Assembly (NCBI GenBank): GCA_903898215.1
Contig: CAIUEQ010000043.1
Coordinates: forward strand, 1-6,765
Length of the DNA: 6,765 bases
Direction: 5' to 3'
Source of the DNA: an uncultured Bacteroidota bacterium
Lineage (GTDB): Bacteria > Bacteroidota > Bacteroidia > UKL13-3
Shown here: piece after piece, positions 1 to 5,675 of the stretch
How positions within the stretch are numbered: position 1 is the stretch's first letter
Layout of the letters: each line of letters opens with the position of its first letter
Translations under genes and position numbers: made by a program
Notes under the pieces: generated by a model
Told to the model about the DNA's origin: nothing
Database searches by the model: none
What the model saw: only the letters and a program-made list of their open reading frames with translations

Positions 1-154
1 AAATAATGTCGAAATGGTTGTTCCTGCATGCTTCTATGGCATCAAGTCCATTGGTAACTTTTGATACTTCATAGCCCTTATTTGTTAAAAATAAAATATG
101 AGGTTTCAAAAGATCTATTTCATCATCTGCCCATAAAATGTGTGTATTCTGCAT
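1..154 (-). CDS. porX: PorX-type response regulator, N-terminal fragment (gene continues off the left edge)
   Basis: This is the first 51 codons of a minus-strand gene, starting at the ATG at 154-152 and open to the window edge. The peptide begins MQNTHILWADDEIDLLKPHI and continues as a CheY-like receiver domain. Visible parts are the first beta strand (HILW), the acidic pocket D10-D11-E12 that binds Mg2+, the first helix, and the second strand and helix. The fragment ends at HFDII, just before the expected phospho-acceptor Asp. The DDEIDLLKPHILFL block is one I associate with PorX, the Bacteroidota regulator with a receiver and a C-terminal PglZ-type domain that controls the type IX secretion system. 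The PglZ domain would lie outside the window, so the receiver call is firm and the PorX name rests on the N-terminus alone. It is transcribed divergently from the HD/lpx operon across a 134-base spacer. Confidence 0.8.
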   Translation of the reverse strand, partial: MQNTHILWADDEIDLLKPHILFLTNKGYEVSKVTNGLDAIEACRNNHFDII

Positions 155-181
155 AAAAATCTATTTTTGTTTTGGTGGATG

Positions 182-189
182 TATATTTG
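182..189 (+). promoter_or_regulatory. Candidate Bacteroidota -7 promoter element for the HD/lpx operon
   Basis: The bases TATATTTG match the Bacteroidota -7 consensus TAnnTTTG exactly. A transcript from here would start near 195-197 and carry a leader of about 90 bases before the GTG at 289. I could not find a TTG at the usual distance upstream (about 17-23 bases), so only half of the promoter is seen. I found no convincing TAnnTTTG on the minus strand of this spacer for porX. Confidence 0.45.
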
Positions 190-198
190 TCACTTATT

Positions 199-236
199 AC
201 ATTAATTCTATTTCAAGTAATGAGAGGAATTAATGT
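199..236. repeat. 10-bp perfect inverted repeat in the operon leader
   Basis: The arms ACATTAATTC (199-208) and GAATTAATGT (227-236) are exact reverse complements separated by 18 bases. They lie directly downstream of the candidate -7 element, so they would form a stem-loop at the extreme 5' end of the mRNA, or an operator-like site in DNA. A second possible stem, 193-200 with 217-224 (8 bp including one G-U), overlaps the first and would compete with it. Function is not known; the region is A/T-rich, which raises the chance of coincidental pairing. Confidence 0.4.
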
Positions 237-288
237 TTTTTGAACGACAACTATCTTCTACGAAATAACGTAATTAAATTCTTTTATT

Positions 289-1524
289 GTGCAGCTATCA
301 AATAACAAGAAAAAAATAATAAACGATCCTGTTTATGGATTTGTAAAAATTCCAAGCGATTTGATTTATGATCTTATCGAGCATCCTTATTTTCAACGAC
401 TGAGAAGAATTAAACAGCTTGGGTTAACTAATTTGGTATATCCGGGTGCATTGCATACAAGATTCCAACATGTGATTGGAGCAATGAGCTTAACTGTTCA
501 GGCTATCGAAATCTTGAAAGGAAAAGGAATTGATATTACAGACGAAGAAAAAGATGCTGTTTGCGCAGCTGTTTTACTTCATGATATGGGACATGGTCCA
601 TTTTCTCACGCACTTGAGCATGTATTGATAAAGGATGTTGATCACGAAATTATCTCGTTGGCATTTATGAATTCTTTAAATATAGAAATGAATGGTAAGC
701 TCGACCTATGTATTAGTATTTTTAAAAACGAGTATAAGAAAAAGTTTCTTCACCAATTGGTTTCGAGCCAACTTGATATGGACAGACTTGATTATTTAAG
801 AAGAGATAGTTTCTATACAGGTGTTCAGGAAGGTGTGATTGGGCATGATCGGATTATTAATATGCTTAATGTTTCCGATGATGAAATGGTGATTGAAGAA
901 AAAGGAATTTATTCAATTGAGAAATTTTTGATAGCCCGTAGATTAATGTACTGGCAAGTATATTTACACAAAACAGTAATTGCTGCAGAAACGTTGTTAG
1001 TGAAAATTTTGGAACGGGCTTCAATGCTTGCAGAATCAGGAAATGAGTTATTTGCATCTCCGGCATTTTATTACTTTTTATATAATAAACCTGATAAAAA
1101 AGCATTTCTGTTAAATGATGATGTGCTTAATATTTACAGTGAACTTGACGATTTTGATATTACAAATTCAATAAAAGTTTGGTGCAATCATGAAGATAAA
1201 ATATTAAGTGAATTATGCAAAATGCTGCGCGATAGAAAACTTTCTAGAATTGAAATTCAATCTCAAAAATTTGATGAAGGAAGAATAGCTGAATTACTGA
1301 AGGTAACAGCAATCAAAAAACAGATAGCATTAGCTGATGCTCATTATTTTGTTTTCACTGATAGTGTAAAAAATGAGGCATACAGTCTCGATGGTTTTAA
1401 TATAAAAGTGTTATATAAAGATGGCAAAACATTAGATATTGCAAATGCATCTGATCAATATAATATTACCGCACTTGCAAACACTGTTACCAAGTACTTT
1501 TTATGTTATCCAAAAAATTTATAA
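289..1524 (+). CDS. SAMHD1-like HD-domain phosphohydrolase (probable dNTP triphosphohydrolase)
   Basis: This 411-residue protein carries an HD metal-dependent phosphohydrolase domain over about residues 30-230. Visible metal and active-site residues are R58-x-x-H61, H98-D99 in the motif HDMGHGPFSH, H119 in DHE, and D165 in DMDRLDYLRRD. These line up with SAMHD1 R164/H167, H206-D207, H233 and D311. Q43 (in IKQLG), Y169 and D173 match SAMHD1 nucleotide-contacting Q149, Y315 and D319. The likely reaction is cleavage of dNTP to deoxynucleoside plus triphosphate in the cytoplasm, as reported for SAMHD1 and bacterial relatives such as Enterococcus EF1143. The specific substrate is inferred. The C-terminal half (about 230-411) is mostly helical with no motif I can name. 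The start is GTG: an in-frame stop at 271-273 leaves almost no room upstream, the next in-frame ATG is at residue 66, and the conserved NDPVYGF block begins at residue 12. There is no Shine-Dalgarno site. It is first in the putative operon, 26 bases before lpxD. Confidence 0.88.
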   Translation: MQLSNNKKKIINDPVYGFVKIPSDLIYDLIEHPYFQRLRRIKQLGLTNLVYPGALHTRFQHVIGAMSLTVQAIEILKGKGIDITDEEKDAVCAAVLLHDMGHGPFSHALEHVLIKDVDHEIISLAFMNSLNIEMNGKLDLCISIFKNEYKKKFLHQLVSSQLDMDRLDYLRRDSFYTGVQEGVIGHDRIINMLNVSDDEMVIEEKGIYSIEKFLIARRLMYWQVYLHKTVIAAETLLVKILERASMLAESGNELFASPAFYYFLYNKPDKKAFLLNDDVLNIYSELDDFDITNSIKVWCNHEDKILSELCKMLRDRKLSRIEIQSQKFDEGRIAELLKVTAIKKQIALADAHYFVFTDSVKNEAYSLDGFNIKVLYKDGKTLDIANASDQYNITALANTVTKYFLCYPKNL

Positions 1525-1550
1525 ATTGCCAGCTTTATAAATAATCATAA

Positions 1551-2597
1551 ATGCAAATAACTGTAGGAGAACTTGGGAAGTTATTAAATGGAGAGATTGT
1601 TGGGGACGCTGATATTCTCATATCAAAAGTTGCAAAAATTGAAGAAGGTGAACATCAAGCTTTGTCTTTTTTATCTAATCCAAAATACGAGCAATATCTT
1701 TATATCACTGAATCATCGGCAGTAATTGTTAACAAAGATTTTGTTCCATCTGCACCTGTATCAACAGTTATGATTAAAGTTGATGATGCCTATGCCAGCT
1801 TTACTTATATCTTGGAAAAATTCGGAAATGTTTCATCCTCTAAAACAGGAATTGATGATTCTGCTGTTATTTCAACAAAAGTAATCATAGGCAAAAAAGT
1901 ATACATTGGGGCACATTGTTGTATAGAAGAGAATGTTGAAATTGGTGAAGATTCAAAAATATATCCACAGGTTTTTTTAGGTAAAAATGTGAAAGTTGGG
2001 TATAACTGTATCATCTTCCCAGGTGTAAAGATTTATCATGATTGTGTTATCGGAAACAATTGTATTATTCATTCTGGAACAGTTATAGGATGTGATGGTT
2101 TTGGGTTTGCACCCTTGCCAGACAGATCTTATAAAAAAATTCCTCAAACTGGAAATGTTATTATTGAAGATGATGTTGAGATAGGTTCAAATTGTTCAAT
2201 AGACAGAGCAACAATGGGCAGTACTTTTATCAGAAAAGGAGTGAAGCTTGATAATCTTATTCAGATTGCTCATAATGTTGAAATAGACGAGCACACTGTT
2301 ATTGCAGGTCAAGCGGGTATAGCTGGGAGTTCTAAGGTCGGTAAATATTGTATCATTGCTGCTCAAGTTGGTATTGCAGGACATCTTACAATTGCTGATG
2401 GTTCAGTAATAGGAGGGCAAAGTGGAGTTAGTGGCAGCATAAAAAATCCCAATAAAAAATGGTTTGGCTCTCCTGCATTTGAATACAAAGACTCAATTAA
2501 ATCATCTATTTATTTTAAACAATTGCCATCTTTTGAAAAGCGAATAAGTGAATTAGAAAATGTAATTAAAGAGCTAAAGAAAAATAATCAATCATAA
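1551..2597 (+). CDS. lpxD: UDP-3-O-(3-hydroxyacyl)glucosamine N-acyltransferase
   Basis: LpxD transfers a 3-hydroxyacyl chain from acyl carrier protein to the 2-amino group of UDP-3-O-acyl-glucosamine, the third step of lipid A synthesis, in the cytoplasm. At 348 residues it has the usual length (E. coli 341). Residues 1 to about 100 form the N-terminal uridine-binding domain, with the typical ALSFLSNPKY segment. Residues of about 103-300 are hexapeptide repeats of a left-handed beta helix. The C-terminal 325-345 is a charged helix, probably a short coiled coil. CDGFGFAP (181-188) matches the conserved DGFGYA block, and H241 in IAHNVEI is the catalytic base equivalent to E. coli H239. H278 in AGH matches H276. 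G292 stands where E. coli has the acyl-length residue M290, suggesting room for longer chains. The ATG follows A/T-rich sequence without a Shine-Dalgarno site. It sits 22 bases before lpxC-fabZ. Confidence 0.96.
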   Translation: MQITVGELGKLLNGEIVGDADILISKVAKIEEGEHQALSFLSNPKYEQYLYITESSAVIVNKDFVPSAPVSTVMIKVDDAYASFTYILEKFGNVSSSKTGIDDSAVISTKVIIGKKVYIGAHCCIEENVEIGEDSKIYPQVFLGKNVKVGYNCIIFPGVKIYHDCVIGNNCIIHSGTVIGCDGFGFAPLPDRSYKKIPQTGNVIIEDDVEIGSNCSIDRATMGSTFIRKGVKLDNLIQIAHNVEIDEHTVIAGQAGIAGSSKVGKYCIIAAQVGIAGHLTIADGSVIGGQSGVSGSIKNPNKKWFGSPAFEYKDSIKSSIYFKQLPSFEKRISELENVIKELKKNNQS

Positions 2598-2619
2598 ATA
2601 CGAGAAAAAGTAAAATATA

Positions 2620-4005
2620 ATGAAGCAAACAACAATTAAGAAGGCTGTTTCAATAACAGGTGTGGGGCTGCATACAGGGAAAGATGTGACAATGACATTT
2701 AATCCCGCAATGGATAATTTCGGAATTAAATTTCAACGAATCGACTTGGATGGAATGCCAATGATTGAAGCAGATGTAGATAATGTTACCGATACTTCTC
2801 GTGGAACTACTATTGAAAAAAATGGTGCAAAGGTTGCCACTATCGAACATGTGATGGCATCACTTGCAGGTTTGGAAATTGACAATTGTCTTGTTCAAAT
2901 CGATGCACCCGAAACACCTATCATGGACGGTAGTTCGAGATATTTTGTAAAAGTGCTAAAAGATATCGGTATCCAAGAACTTGATGCCGAACGCGAATAT
3001 TTTACCATTCCACAAAATATTTATTATCATGAAAATGACAGGCAGGTAGAGATGATTGCGATGCCTTTGGATGATTATCGGTTAACTGTAATGGTTGATT
3101 ATAATTCGACAGTCTTGGGTAGTCAACACGCTTCAATTACCAGTCTGAAGGAGTTTGAAACAGAGATATCTTCGTGCCGTACTTTTTGTTTCTTACATGA
3201 ACTTGAAATGCTTTATAATAATAATTTAATTCGTGGTGGCGATTTAAATAATGCAATTGTTATCGTTGATAGAGTGATCGAAGATAATGAACTGGAACAT
3301 TTGGCTAAGATGTTTAATAAGCCAAAAGTTGAAGTAAAAAAGGAAGGGATTTTAAATAATGTTGATTTACGATTTCACAATGAACCGGCACGACATAAAC
3401 TTCTTGATCTGATTGGAGATTTGGCTTTAATTGGCGTTCCGATTAAGGCTCAAATTATGGCAGCAAGACCTGGCCACGCTGCAAATGTTGCTTTCGGAAA
3501 AAAAATAAAAGCACTGATTAAAAAAGTTCGCAGCAATGTGAATGTTCCAAAATACGACCCAAATAAAGCACCTGTATATGGCATAAACGAGATAACCAAA
3601 ATGCTTCCGCATAAGTATCCGTTTTTGTTGCTCGATAAAATTATTGATATAGGAAAAAATTATGTTGTTGGCGTAAAAAATGTTACGATTAACGAACCTT
3701 TTTTTCAAGGTCATTTTCCTGGAAATCCTGTAATGCCGGGAGTGATGATTGTTGAAGCAATGGCACAAGCAGGTGGGATTTTAGTATTGTCACAAGTTGA
3801 TAATCCAGAAAATTACAAAACATTGTTTATGAAAATTGATGGAGTGAAATTTAAAGATATGGTATTACCTGGCGACACTTTAGTTTTTCGTTTGGAATTA
3901 TTGGCTCCGATTAGAAGAGGTGTTTGTTTGATGAAAGCAACAGCTTTTGTTGGTGATAAATTGGTTTGTGAAGGCGAATTAATGGCTCAAGTTACTCCTA
4001 AATAA
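2620..4005 (+). CDS. lpxC-fabZ: Bifunctional UDP-3-O-acyl-GlcNAc deacetylase / 3-hydroxyacyl-ACP dehydratase (LpxC-FabZ fusion)
   Basis: One 461-residue chain joins two enzymes. Residues 1 to about 305 are LpxC, the zinc amidase that makes the committed step of lipid A synthesis. The zinc ligands are H77 (in IEHVMA), H259 and D263 (in RHKLLD); E76 and H286 (in RPGHAAN) fit the catalytic Glu and His. The GVGLHTG (14-20) and PIMDGSS (100-106) blocks are also present. Residues of about 315-461 are FabZ, which dehydrates 3-hydroxyacyl-ACP in fatty acid elongation. It opens with MLPHKYPFLLLD and has H365 and E379 at the 14-residue spacing of the E. coli pair H54/E68, in QGHFPGNP and VEAMAQ. A charged linker of about 10-15 residues (305-318) separates the halves. 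No frameshift or internal stop separates the halves. The fusion is a known Bacteroidota trait and places two enzymes that draw on the same 3-hydroxyacyl-ACP pool on one chain. The ATG follows an A-rich stretch 22 bases after lpxD. Confidence 0.97.
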   Translation: MKQTTIKKAVSITGVGLHTGKDVTMTFNPAMDNFGIKFQRIDLDGMPMIEADVDNVTDTSRGTTIEKNGAKVATIEHVMASLAGLEIDNCLVQIDAPETPIMDGSSRYFVKVLKDIGIQELDAEREYFTIPQNIYYHENDRQVEMIAMPLDDYRLTVMVDYNSTVLGSQHASITSLKEFETEISSCRTFCFLHELEMLYNNNLIRGGDLNNAIVIVDRVIEDNELEHLAKMFNKPKVEVKKEGILNNVDLRFHNEPARHKLLDLIGDLALIGVPIKAQIMAARPGHAANVAFGKKIKALIKKVRSNVNVPKYDPNKAPVYGINEITKMLPHKYPFLLLDKIIDIGKNYVVGVKNVTINEPFFQGHFPGNPVMPGVMIVEAMAQAGGILVLSQVDNPENYKTLFMKIDGVKFKDMVLPGDTLVFRLELLAPIRRGVCLMKATAFVGDKLVCEGELMAQVTPK

Positions 4006-4013
4006 AAAACAGG

Positions 4014-4032
4014 ATTCAATAATTGATTGAAT
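4014..4032. repeat. 7-bp inverted repeat between lpxC-fabZ and lpxA
   Basis: The arms ATTCAAT (4014-4020) and ATTGAAT (4026-4032) are perfect reverse complements around a 5-base loop. They lie in the 56-base gap, the longest in the operon. The stem is A/T-rich and has no T-run after it, so it is a poor intrinsic terminator. It may be an mRNA processing or pausing site, or chance. I saw no TAnnTTTG promoter in this gap. Confidence 0.3.
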
Positions 4033-4061
4033 ATTAAACCATAATTAACTAGATAAAATAA

Positions 4062-4853
4062 ATGATCTCAAATCTCGCAGATATAGATAAAAGAGCTAAG
4101 CTAGGGGCAAATGTTGTTGTAGATTCTTTTACCAAAATTTTTGATAATGTTGAAATTGGTGATGGAACTTGGATAGGCTCTAATGTTACCATTTATCCAG
4201 GAGCACGTATTGGGAAAAATTGTAAAATATTTCCCGGATCTGTGATATCTGCTATTCCACAAGACTTGAAATTTGAAGGAGAAGATACAACTGCAGAGAT
4301 TGGAGATAATTCTACTATTCGCGAATGTGTTACCATTAACAGAGGAACAATAGATAAGTTTAAAACGGTAGTAGGTAAGAATTGTTTGATAATGGCCTAC
4401 GTTCATCTTGCGCATGATGATATGGTTGGAAACAACGTAATCATTGCAAATGGGGTACAACTTGCAGGACATGTTATCATTGAAGACAATGCCAGAATAG
4501 GAGGGTTGTCAGCTGTTCACCAGTTTGTAAAGATTGGTAGGCACGTAATGATCGAAGGGGGATCAATGGTAAGTAAAGATATACCTCCATTTGTTAAGGT
4601 TGGAAGATATCCAATTTCTTATGAGGGTGTTAATACAATTGGACTTAAAAGAAGCGGTTTCACTGCTGAAAAAATCAATGAGATTCAAAGTATTTATCGA
4701 TTATTATTTGTTCATAATTCCAATGTGAGTAAAGCAATAAAGATTGTTGAAACAACCATGAATATTACTCCTGAACTTGATGAAATTTTGGAATTTATTA
4801 AGAAATCAGAACGAGGTGTGATGAAAGGTTTTCAATTCCGCAAAAACAATTAA
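4062..4853 (+). CDS. lpxA: UDP-N-acetylglucosamine acyltransferase
   Basis: LpxA transfers a 3-hydroxyacyl chain from acyl carrier protein to the 3-OH of UDP-GlcNAc, the first step of lipid A synthesis. The protein is 263 residues (E. coli 262). Residues 1 to about 185 are hexapeptide repeats of a trimeric left-handed beta helix; about 190-263 is the helical C-terminal domain, opening with the typical GLKRSGF block. H118 in AYVHLAHD matches catalytic E. coli H125. H115, H137 and H153 match H122, H144 and H160 at a constant offset of seven. At that offset G166 matches E. coli G173, the residue that limits acyl length, so a long chain should fit. The SAIPQDLKFEGE segment (63-74) is the normal LpxA loop and separates it from LpxD. 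The ATG start fits the family N-terminus (MISNLADID). Its stop lies one base before the start of the following ABC gene. Confidence 0.96.
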   Translation: MISNLADIDKRAKLGANVVVDSFTKIFDNVEIGDGTWIGSNVTIYPGARIGKNCKIFPGSVISAIPQDLKFEGEDTTAEIGDNSTIRECVTINRGTIDKFKTVVGKNCLIMAYVHLAHDDMVGNNVIIANGVQLAGHVIIEDNARIGGLSAVHQFVKIGRHVMIEGGSMVSKDIPPFVKVGRYPISYEGVNTIGLKRSGFTAEKINEIQSIYRLLFVHNSNVSKAIKIVETTMNITPELDEILEFIKKSERGVMKGFQFRKNN

Positions 4854-4854
4854 T

Positions 4855-5472
4855 TTGAGAATCGAGTTACAACAAGTCAGCAAAAAATTTAACCGGCAGT
4901 GGTTGTTCAGAAATATATCTTTCAATTTTAAAGAACAACATTCGTATGCAATTGTAGGGAATAATGGAAGTGGAAAATCCACTTTATTACAAATGATTTA
5001 TGGTTTCCAAACAATAAGTAGCGGAAAAATAATTCTGCATAATGGACATCAACTATTGGGCGAGGAGCAGGTGTTTCAGCATACTTCATTTGTTGCTCCT
5101 TATCTTGAATTACTCGAAGATTATACTTTGAAAGAAATGTTACAATTTCATTTTCAATTTAAACACATACAGGAAAATCTCTCAATTGATGACATGATGG
5201 TTCTGTGTAAACTGGAAAACAATCGTGATAAACAAATAAAATTATTTTCGTCAGGAATGAAACAACGCTTAAAGTTGGCGCTTGTTTTTTTTAGCAATAC
5301 ACCTCTCATTTTGTTAGATGAACCTTGCAGTAATTTAGATATGCAAGGAATACAATGGTATCAGGAAATGGTAAAGGAAGTCATTGGGAAACGGACCCTA
5401 ATTATTGCTTCTAATCAAAAGTTTGAATATGATTTCTGTGATGATGAATTAAGAATTGAAGATTATAAGTAA
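4855..5472 (+). CDS. ABC-type ATP-binding protein, orphan, with variant switch residues
   Basis: This is a single 205-residue ABC ATPase domain with no membrane segment. Visible motifs are Walker A GNNGSGKST (35-43), signature FSSGMKQR (131-138), Walker B LILLDEP (151-157) and D-loop SNLD (159-162). Two features are off-pattern. The H-switch position reads ASNQ, with Asn187 in place of His, and the Q-loop region reads VAPYLEL (80-86) with no Gln. From memory, APYLEL and a C-terminal EYDFCD block occur in a set of Bacteroidota ABC ATPases, so these may be family traits rather than decay. The start is TTG one base after the lpxA stop, which suggests translational coupling. It is needed because the next in-frame ATG (residue 47) falls after Walker A. 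No permease gene is present in the window, so the partner and cargo are unknown. A role in lipid or LPS export is only a guess from position. Confidence 0.85.
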   Translation: MRIELQQVSKKFNRQWLFRNISFNFKEQHSYAIVGNNGSGKSTLLQMIYGFQTISSGKIILHNGHQLLGEEQVFQHTSFVAPYLELLEDYTLKEMLQFHFQFKHIQENLSIDDMMVLCKLENNRDKQIKLFSSGMKQRLKLALVFFSNTPLILLDEPCSNLDMQGIQWYQEMVKEVIGKRTLIIASNQKFEYDFCDDELRIEDYK

Positions 5473-5494
5473 GAAAAGAATTTGTTTCTTTAAT

Positions 5495-5508
5495 GATGTT
5501 GCAACATC
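5495..5508. repeat. 14-base perfect palindrome downstream of the operon
   Basis: GATGTTGCAACATC is perfectly self-complementary and starts 23 bases after the ABC gene stop. As RNA it could fold into a 5-bp stem with a TGCA loop. No T-run follows (the next bases are GCCCCTAAAATT), so if it ends transcription it does so without a standard U-tract. It could instead be a protein-binding site. Confidence 0.4.
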
Positions 5509-5594
5509 GCCCCTAAAATTATTATACTTATTGTTATTGCTTTAAAAAGCATTTGAGGTATTACGTTTTTTTTAGTCTTCATCATTTCGTGCTT

Positions 5595-5622
5595 ATGTTT
5601 TCTATCCTTCTAACGAAAACAT
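5595..5622. repeat. 8-bp stem-loop downstream of the minus-strand gene
   Basis: The arms ATGTTTTC (5595-5602) and GAAAACAT (5615-5622) pair perfectly around a 12-base loop, about 54 bases beyond the stop of the minus-strand gene. On the minus strand it is followed by an A-rich rather than a T-rich stretch, so terminator activity is doubtful. A mild coincidence is possible in such A/T-rich DNA. Confidence 0.3.
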
Positions 5623-5675
5623 CATGCCAAAAATTTCAAAATTCAAAACGACCAAATTATAGATTCAAAAAATGC

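Larger units (their letters stand above)
5473..5675. other. A/T-rich spacer between convergent genes
   Basis: This 203-base stretch lies between the end of the ABC gene and the end of the minus-strand gene. It holds the palindrome at 5495-5508, a weak stem TGCTT/AAGCA at 5538-5551, a run of eight T at 5566-5573 and the stem-loop at 5595-5622. The T-run is 14 bases past the nearest stem, so no classical intrinsic terminator is seen on either strand, although transcription from both sides should end here. I see no supported gene and no RNA gene. Confidence 0.6.

Noticed and set aside
155..288. A riboswitch in the leader of the HD/lpx operon
   Set aside because: Only simple A/T-rich inverted repeats are visible; I recognise no conserved aptamer core of any known riboswitch class.
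3427..3768. A 113-codon minus-strand ORF under lpxC-fabZ
   Set aside because: It is antisense to conserved catalytic segments of LpxC and FabZ; the Cys/Asn/Phe-rich peptide has no recognisable motif.
4101..4472. A 123-codon minus-strand ORF under lpxA
   Set aside because: It is antisense to the LpxA hexapeptide repeats, whose periodic codons leave the opposite strand open; the peptide has no domain.
1860..4600. Periodic repeats in lpxD and lpxA that could suggest DNA repeats or recombination between the two genes
   Set aside because: The periodicity is at the protein level (hexapeptide repeats of left-handed beta helices). I saw no long identical DNA segments between the two genes.
5471..5490. 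AAGAAA/TTTCTT pairing at the end of the ABC gene as an intrinsic terminator
   Set aside because: The stem is only six weak A/T-rich pairs overlapping the stop codon, with no G/C core and no T-run after it.
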